From Bact-19 sp038319215 (lineage in GTDB: Bacteria > Bacteroidota > Bacteroidia > Bacteroidales > ML635J-15): 19,779 nt of DNA. This document shows positions 1 to 5,700 of this stretch, piece by piece (position 1 is the stretch's first letter; each line of letters begins with the position of its first letter). Under the pieces are notes generated by a model that made no database searches, was not told the DNA's origin, and saw nothing but the letters and a program-made list of their open reading frames with translations. The DNA is taken from the NCBI GenBank assembly GCA_038319215.1, contig JBBQCZ010000066.1:1-19779 (forward strand), given 5' to 3'. The position numbers and the translations under genes are program-made.

Positions 1-248
1 ATCTCTGGGTCTTGGTGTATGCAATGCCATAAATCGAACTTGTTTGTTTTCAGAAATTTGCCAATACTTTTTTTAGTGTGATAAATAATAGAGTCGCCAA
101 ATTGTGATTTGAAAGATTTGGGCACCAGAAAATGCTTTTCGAAAGAAGTCTCTGTTTGCGAAAGCTCCTTGGCGAAATTAATAGCAACCTGACCCAAACC
201 GCAGTTCAGATTAGAAAGCTTTAATAAATCGATAAGTACCTTTTTCAT
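1..248 (-). CDS. Glycosyltransferase, probable family 4 type (N-terminal part only)
   Basis: An open frame reads leftward from an ATG at 246-248 and leaves the window, giving about 82 residues. It begins MKKVLIDLLKLSNLNCGLGQ and continues with a VAINFAKEL helix. A short hydrophobic beta strand followed by a glycine-containing loop (CGLGQ) and a helix is the usual N-terminal Rossmann start of GT-B glycosyltransferases. The later 'FDLWHCIHQDP' stretch resembles the family's 'D-hydrophobic-x-H' segment, where the acceptor half begins. The likely role is transfer of a nucleotide-sugar-derived residue onto a surface polysaccharide or LPS at the cytoplasmic face of the inner membrane. The catalytic C-terminal half lies outside the window, so the family call rests on the N-terminus alone. 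The start codon is only two bases from a 9-bp repeat array, so its 5' untranslated region is made of repeats. Confidence 0.6.
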   Translation of the reverse strand, partial: MKKVLIDLLKLSNLNCGLGQVAINFAKELSQTETSFEKHFLVPKSFKSQFGDSIIYHTKKSIGKFLKTNKFDLWHCIHQDPE

Positions 249-250
249 TT

Positions 251-295
251 CTAAAGTGTCTAAAGTGCCTAAAGTGTCTAGAGTGCCTAGAGTAC
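251..295. repeat. 9-bp tandem repeat array, left arm (5 units)
   Basis: Five consecutive 9-bp units of the form CTARAGTRY start at 251, 260, 269, 278 and 287. They differ only at the fourth, eighth and ninth bases (CTAAAGTGT, CTAAAGTGC, CTAGAGTGC, CTAGAGTAC). Read on the minus strand they have the same form as the units of the right arm at 338-445, so the two arms face each other. Bases 278-297 can pair with 338-357 over 20 positions with a single G-T mismatch. The arm ends two bases from the start codon of the glycosyltransferase gene. Confidence 0.9.
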
Positions 296-337
296 TTGTG
301 GCATTTCTTAGCATTTTTAATATTATTTATTCCTAAT

Positions 338-445
338 AAGTACTTTAGGCACTCTAGGCACTCCAAGTACTCCAAGTACTCCAAGTACTCCAAGTACTCC
401 AAGTACTCCAAGTACTCCAAGTACTCCAAGTACTTTAAGTACTTC
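338..445. repeat. 9-bp tandem repeat array, right arm (12 units)
   Basis: There are twelve 9-bp units, starting every nine bases from 338 to 437. The first three are variants (AAGTACTTT, AGGCACTCT, AGGCACTCC). Seven perfect copies of AAGTACTCC fill 365-427, and AAGTACTTT and AAGTACTTC close the array. Most units contain the palindrome AGTACT, so the DNA can fold in many registers. The array stops seven bases from the 3' end of the minus-strand tRNA-Arg. Because nine is a multiple of three, it stays open in several frames and yields periodic peptides (SKY, EYL), which I treat as non-coding artefacts. The 42-bp spacer at 296-337 between the arms is AT-rich and shows nothing recognisable. Confidence 0.95.
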
Positions 446-452
446 TTAACCG

Positions 453-524
453 TGACCCCTAGAGGATTCGAACCTCTATCGTAAGAACCGGAATCTTATA
501 TTCTATCCATTGAACTAAGGGGCC
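453..524 (-). tRNA. tRNA-Arg, anticodon CCG
   Basis: The minus strand folds into a complete 72-nt cloverleaf. The acceptor stem is GGCCCCT with AGGGGTC (one G-U pair), and the D stem is GTTC with GAAT. The anticodon stem TAAGA/TCTTA encloses the loop TTCCGGT, with U33 and anticodon CCG. A 4-nt variable loop CGAT is followed by the T arm AGAGG-TTCGAAT-CCTCT and discriminator A73. The anticodon reads the arginine codon CGG. No CCA is encoded, so the nucleotidyltransferase must add it. A TATTTTTG box (minus strand, 540 to 533) lies eight bases upstream of the mature 5' end. Confidence 0.95.
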
Positions 525-532
525 TTTGGATG

Positions 533-540
533 CAAAAATA
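533..540 (-). promoter_or_regulatory. Candidate -7 box for tRNA-Arg
   Basis: On the minus strand this reads TATTTTTG, an exact match to the Bacteroidota -7 consensus TAnnTTTG. It ends nine bases before the tRNA 5' end, the right distance for a start at or just before the mature end. No clear TTTG -33 element is seen at the expected spacing, and the surroundings are A/T-homopolymeric, so a chance match is possible. Confidence 0.45.
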
Positions 541-604
541 TAAAAAAAAGCTGATTTGTTTTCAGAAATATTTTTTTGAATGATTTTTGATAGAGAAAAA
601 TTTC

Positions 605-612
605 TAAATTTG
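605..612 (+). promoter_or_regulatory. Candidate -7 box for the ankyrin gene
   Basis: TAAATTTG matches the Bacteroidota -7 consensus TAnnTTTG exactly and ends five bases before the GTG start at 618. Transcription from it would begin at or very near the start codon, giving an mRNA with almost no leader. A TTTG at 586-589 lies upstream, but the 15-bp spacing is shorter than the usual 19-21. Confidence 0.4.
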
Positions 613-617
613 TTTCT

Positions 618-2006
618 GTGAAAAAATGGATAATTATAATATTATTTTTTTCTGCAATAATAAATGCAAGTGCTCAGGGGGAGTATTACTATGAATATGG
701 TGAACTTCTTCTCGAGTATGCTGATCAAGGAAATCTTGAGTCAATAAAAATTTTAATCGATGATAGAGGAGCAGATGTTAACTATTCTGATAATAATGGC
801 GTTACAGCTTTAATGTTTGCTGCTCAGCAAGGAGAGGACTCCGTTGTTACATATCTATTAAATAAATCAGCAAATGTAAATGCGAAATCAGATGATTTTC
901 AAATTTCTGTTCTTATTAGTGCGGTTAAAAATAATTATTTAAGAACCGCCGAAATATTAATTCGTAATGGTGCTGATATTAATACGCAGGATGTATTTGG
1001 TCGTGCAGCTCTACATTATGCCGCAATGTATGGTTATGAATCAATGGTTGATATGCTCTTGTATTATGATGCAACTGTTGATGTGGTTGATGTTACTGGT
1101 TTTACTCCATTGTGTTATTCTGTAAAAAATAATTACGATAGTATTACTATGCTGTTGAGATTGTGCGATGCAAATCCAGATGTTAGGTTTCGGGATAGTT
1201 CAAATATTTTTCATCTAGCTGCAGAAAACGGAAATCTGTTTTTTTTGAAGACTTTTGAAAAAGATTTGAAAATGGATAAAAATATTTATGGACTTACACC
1301 TATGGATATTTCTTTATCTGGAGGGCAATCTGAAGTTCTTACTTGGTTTTTGGAACGTGGCTGTTCAATAAATGATACAATAAATGGTGTTTATACTGCC
1401 AGAACATTAGCAAGGTGCAGTGGCGATTATAAAACCAAAAAAATAGTGAGAAAACTAAAAATAAGCGATTATCATTATCCATATTTTAATTATGTAGGAG
1501 GAGGGTTTGATTTAATTTTTAATTCTAATGATTTTTTTATGGGCATGTATGTCGCTGTTTCTGAGGCTAGATATGGTCTTATTCTTGAATCGGGCTTTTT
1601 ATTGAGAGGCAGTGAACGTAGAATATTATTTCCATTCGACCAAAATTCATATTATCAGCTAAGAGAAAAGAGAAATGGTTTTTATGTTAAACTAGATAAA
1701 AATATTAAATTGTTCAACATCGGACTAAATTCTTATTTAAGTTTATTTGGCGGTCTTAGAGCAACATACTATTGGGGAGAATATGATGGGATGCAGATGA
1801 AGGTTTTAAAACAAATGATTGCTTCTCCAGGAGCAGGAATTTCTTTAAATTCAGGTCCAGGGTTTAGGTTTTTCTTTATGTGCGATTACCTAAATTTACC
1901 AGTATATTCAACTAAGCCTTTGTTTTACTCCATTGGGTTTAAAGCATTAGTAAATTTTAGAAAAAAAGAAACAGATGAAAAATATAAGTACATTATTAAA
2001 TATTAG
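618..2006 (+). CDS. Exported ankyrin-repeat protein with beta-rich, possibly outer-membrane C-terminal domain
   Basis: The product has 462 residues from a GTG start. That start is chosen because it gives a classic signal peptide (KK, then WIIIILFFSAIINASAQ, with cleavage after about residue 20). Residues about 32-275 hold roughly seven ankyrin repeats. Units such as 'GVTALMFAAQQGEDSVVTYL', 'GRAALHYAAMYGYESMVDML' and 'GFTPLCYSVKNNYDSITMLL' show the G-x-T/A-x-L-x-x-A and helix-turn-helix pattern, and several end in the A-D-V/I-N hairpin. Residues about 289-462 are different: alternating hydrophobic/aromatic strands with Gly, Tyr and Asn turns (YVGGGFDLIF, GLRATYYWGEY, PGFRFFFMCDY), like an eight-strand outer-membrane barrel. 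Ankyrin repeats bind proteins, so a periplasmic or surface binding scaffold tethered to the outer membrane is my inference. The barrel assignment is by pattern only. The last 32 bases overlap the next gene's start, suggesting translational coupling. Confidence 0.75.
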   Translation: MKKWIIIILFFSAIINASAQGEYYYEYGELLLEYADQGNLESIKILIDDRGADVNYSDNNGVTALMFAAQQGEDSVVTYLLNKSANVNAKSDDFQISVLISAVKNNYLRTAEILIRNGADINTQDVFGRAALHYAAMYGYESMVDMLLYYDATVDVVDVTGFTPLCYSVKNNYDSITMLLRLCDANPDVRFRDSSNIFHLAAENGNLFFLKTFEKDLKMDKNIYGLTPMDISLSGGQSEVLTWFLERGCSINDTINGVYTARTLARCSGDYKTKKIVRKLKISDYHYPYFNYVGGGFDLIFNSNDFFMGMYVAVSEARYGLILESGFLLRGSERRILFPFDQNSYYQLREKRNGFYVKLDKNIKLFNIGLNSYLSLFGGLRATYYWGEYDGMQMKVLKQMIASPGAGISLNSGPGFRFFFMCDYLNLPVYSTKPLFYSIGFKALVNFRKKETDEKYKYIIKY

Positions 2007-2412
2007 TATGCTAGTTTTGTTTGTCTCGTTCGTTTCTTGTGACGATGATCAAGAACCAACAATTGATAGCGAATCTGTTGATTGCCAATATTGCTATGAA
2101 GAAATACCGGCACTAGTGGATATGGAACTTAAATTTAATATGGTCCTAAATTCTGAAACTATAGTTTTTACTGTTTATTCAGGAAATGCGTTTACTTCCG
2201 AAGTTTATCTTTATGGTGAAACTAATGAAAACTCAATTTGGATTGAAGTTCTTCCAGATCAGAAATATACAATCGTGGCTGAGTATAATCGTGGTGGTAG
2301 GAATACTCTTGTGGTAAATGATTGTTCTGTAAAGACTGAATACTTTAAATATGCATGCGACGATCCTTGCTATTATATTTACGAAGCAAGCTGCGATCTT
2401 GGGCTAAAATAA
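1975..2412 (+). CDS. Cys-rich lipoprotein of unknown function
   Basis: This small lipoprotein has 145 residues. The N-terminus MKNISTLLNISMLVLFVSFVSC is a lipoprotein signal peptide, with the predicted lipidated Cys at residue 22. The residues after it are very acidic (DDDQE), and in Bacteroidota acidic residues just behind the lipid Cys are associated with export to the cell surface. The mature part has six more cysteines (DCQYC, DC, CDDPC, SC), enough for three disulfides in the oxidising envelope. The rest looks like a small beta fold, and I recognise no domain. The ATG at 1975 is preferred over an ATG at 2008 because the latter loses the basic n-region. The gene starts inside the end of the ankyrin gene, so the two are probably expressed together and may be partners. 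Confidence 0.8.
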   Translation: MKNISTLLNISMLVLFVSFVSCDDDQEPTIDSESVDCQYCYEEIPALVDMELKFNMVLNSETIVFTVYSGNAFTSEVYLYGETNENSIWIEVLPDQKYTIVAEYNRGGRNTLVVNDCSVKTEYFKYACDDPCYYIYEASCDLGLK

Positions 2413-2426
2413 GTAAACTTTTAGCC
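2402..2426 (+). terminator. Possible hairpin at the end of the lipoprotein gene
   Basis: GGCTAAAA (2402-2409) and TTTTAGCC (2419-2426) form a perfect 8-bp stem with a 9-base loop that includes part of the stop codon. It is followed by T-rich DNA (AATCAAATTTATTTTATT) rather than a clean T run, so termination is plausible but weakly supported. Confidence 0.35.
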
Positions 2427-2743
2427 AATCAAATTTATTTTATTAAATAGACTTATTTTCTAATATATAAAAATGTAAGTATATTGTACTATTTAATGTA
2501 GTATAGCTTGATTTTTTGTAAATGCAGACAATAGGTGCTATGTTTTGATATTGAATACTCAATCTATCTAATTCGTTGTAGAACCAAGTTTAAAGCATGT
2601 TTTGTCTAAAATTATTGCAGATATGCGTTTTTTTAGTTTAAAATCGCGAATTTTAAAAATTATTCATGCAACTATTATTGGTAGTGTGCAGTCTTATTTT
2701 AGTTATTACGAGGAACGCGAATTATAAATAAAAATTGAGTATT
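2413..2743. other. 331-bp AT-rich intergenic region upstream of the C25 peptidase
   Basis: No gene or RNA is recognisable here. The 8-bp word CGCGAATT occurs twice (2645-2652 and 2716-2723), which stands out in such AT-rich DNA. I found no perfect TAnnTTTG box; TATTATTG within 2670-2685 is one mismatch away. The length suggests a long leader or regulatory region for the very large peptidase gene, but nothing defines it. Confidence 0.5.
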
Positions 2744-5700
2744 ATGAGAAAATTACTACTTTCTGTGATTGCGATTGTGTTTTGCATTTCTGCATTTGCA
2801 CAACAAACGCAAGTTATTCCATTATCTGTGGAACAAAACAAGTTAGAGCTAAAAGGAGTAACTCCGGAGTCTTTTACTGCTAAAGTACAGATGAAAGAGT
2901 TGAAATTAGAAAACAAATCTGATGTTAACGGAGAGTTTTCGGTTTTAAATGTTGATGGTTTTGTTAGACCTTCAAATGTGGGTCAGGCTAACTTGCCAGT
3001 TATTAGTAAATTGATTGAAGTTCCTTATGGTGCTGAAATTCAGGTTGTAATTAACGGTTATACTGAAGAGGTAATCAATTTAAGTGATTATGGAATTAGC
3101 AGAATTGAGCCAACTCAGCCTTCTTATCACAAAAGTGTTCCAATTGAGGAGCAGTATTTTGTTATTGATCAGGATTATTATAATTCAGATCAATTTGAAG
3201 TGAGTGATCTTATTTCAACAGAAATTCATGGTGAAATGAGAGGTGTAAGAATTGGTAGAGTTGAAATTCGCCCTTATCATTACAATCCTATAGAGAACAC
3301 TCTTATTGTTTATAATAATCTTGATTTTGAAGTGACTTTTGTAAATGCAGATCTCGTTTTGACACAAGAAATGAAAAACAAGTATTATACTCCTGAGTTT
3401 GAAGGTTCATACGCAAGCTTGTTAAACTATCAGGAACCTGCTGCAAAAGATGGGTTTTCAAACTATGCTGCACCTATAAAATATGTAATTGTTGCAAATA
3501 CTGCTTTCCAAGCAACTTTGCAGCCTTTCGTTCAATGGAAAACAAAACAAGGATATAATGTAATTGAATATTATGTTGCTTCTGGAACTACTAACACATC
3601 TATCAAAACGTATCTACAGGGTTTATATACTGCTGGAACTCCAACAAATCCCGCTCCTCTGTATGTTATGATTATTGGTGATCATAGTGGAACTTATTCA
3701 ATTCCTGGATTTACTTCTACTGTTTCAGGTAATAGTCACGTTACAGATCTTTATTTTGCAACTTATGGTGGTGCAAGTGATTATTTGCCAGATTTGTTTT
3801 ATGGTCGTATTTCTGCTGAATCTACTACAGAATTATCTAATGCATTAAATAAAATATTACCATATGAGCAATACACTTTGCCAGACTTTAGTTACTTAAA
3901 CAATTGTTTGCTAGTTGCAGGAACAGATGCTTCTTGGGCTCATAAAGCTGGTGATGCTACATTATTATATGGTGTAAACAATTATTTTAATGTAGCTCAT
4001 GGGTTTTCTAACATATATGCTTACTACTATAACTATGCATCCGGTCCATACTTTGTTATGTCTTCAAATAGTTCGGCAGCTGACGCTGATGTTAATACAA
4101 AGATTGCATCTGGTGTTGGATTCGGTAATTATACTGCGCATTGTGACCACGATGGTTGGTCTGATCCAGCGGTAAGAAGAAGTAATATTGCAAACTGGAA
4201 TAATGTTAACGAATATCCATTTTTAATCGGAAACTGTTGTTTGTCATTTGAATATAATCAAAGTGACGCTTTTGGCGAAATGCTTTTATATGCACAGAAT
4301 GAAGGTGCTGTTGGTTATATTGGAACTACTAACTTCTCTTACTGGTATGAAGACGTATATTGGGGTATTGGTTTAACGACAACAGCAACAATAGATGCTG
4401 CAAATATTACAGTTTATAATTATTCAAATACTGGATTAGGTGTTTATGATGGAATATTTCATGAGAATGGCGAAGCATATTCAAATTGGTACTATACTGC
4501 TCGTCAAATTGTACATAAAGGAAATATGGCTGTTGATGGAAGCACTTCTACTTTGAAAAAATACTATTGGGAAATTTATCATTGTGTAGGAGATCCTTCT
4601 TTAATGCCATATATGACAGAGCCGAATGCTCTTTCTTTAAGTTTTCCTAATCCAATGCAAGGAGCAACTAGTATTACTGTTACAACAGAGCCTTACACTT
4701 ATGTAGCAATTTCTAAAAACAATGTATTGTTAGATGCAGAGTGGACAGGAAGTGGAACAAGTGTTTCTTTAACCGTTCCGGCATTTACTGGTAATTCTTA
4801 TTGTATTGTTGGAACAAAGCAAGATCGCTCTCCTTATATTAATGAGAGTGTTATTCCTACTTCTCCTAATCCTCCAGTTGCAGCCTTCAGTGGAACTCCA
4901 ACAACAATTCTCGAAGGTCAGTCGGTTACTTTTACTGATGCTTCTCAATATCCAGCATCATGGGCATGGAACTTTGGAGATACAGAAACTTCAACAGTTC
5001 AGAATCCTGTTCATGTTTATTCTACAGCTGGAACATATACAGTTAGTTTAACCGTTACAAATGGTATGGGTAATGATGCTGAAGTTAAAACAAATTACAT
5101 AACTGTAAATCCAAATATAAATCCTCCAACTGCTAATTTTATTGCAGATGTAACTACTGTTACAATGGGTGGAACTGTAAACTTTACTGATTTGTCAATC
5201 AATAATCCTGCTTCTTGGAGTTGGTCATTCGTAGGCGGAACTCCTGCTACTTCAACTAATCAAAATCCATCGGTTGTTTATAGTGTAGCTGGAACTTATC
5301 AGGTTGTTTTAACTGCAACAAATTCTTTTGGATCTGATGTGGAAACAAAATTGGCTTATATTACTGTTAATACTCCAGATTACTGTACTGCTGCTTCTAA
5401 TAGTAGTGCTTATGAGTACATTAGCAAATTTGTTTGTAATACAATTAGTAAAACTTCGACGGCATCAGTATATTCTGACTTTACTGCCACTTCTACAAAT
5501 TTAACTATTGGTAGTGCTTACACTGCAACAATTACAGTTACTGGTGGGTTTGCTACAGATCAAGGTTTGATTTGGGTTGACTGGAACCGTGATGGAGACT
5601 TTATTGACGCTGGAGAATCAGTGCTTACTTCTGCAAATGGCGTTGGTCCATACACTGGTAATATTACTGTTCCTGGAACATGTACTGCTGGTAATGTTAG

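Noticed and set aside
211..429. Minus-strand 72-residue open frame of EYL and RHF repeats
   Set aside because: It is produced by the 9-bp periodicity, which stays open because nine is divisible by three, and it overlaps the glycosyltransferase start in another frame.
251..445. CRISPR array
   Set aside because: The repeats are 9 bp, directly adjacent and without unique spacers. No cas genes are present.
296..484. 62-residue open frame rich in SKY repeats and ending in RGFEPLS
   Set aside because: It reads through the 9-bp array and then the antisense of the tRNA T arm. A C-terminal 'RGFEPLS' is a well-known artefact of translating tRNA genes backwards.
2510..2540. Promoter for the C25 peptidase in its long upstream region
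   Set aside because: Several near matches to TAnnTTTG exist, but none is exact with a -33 TTTG at proper spacing, so no position can be supported.
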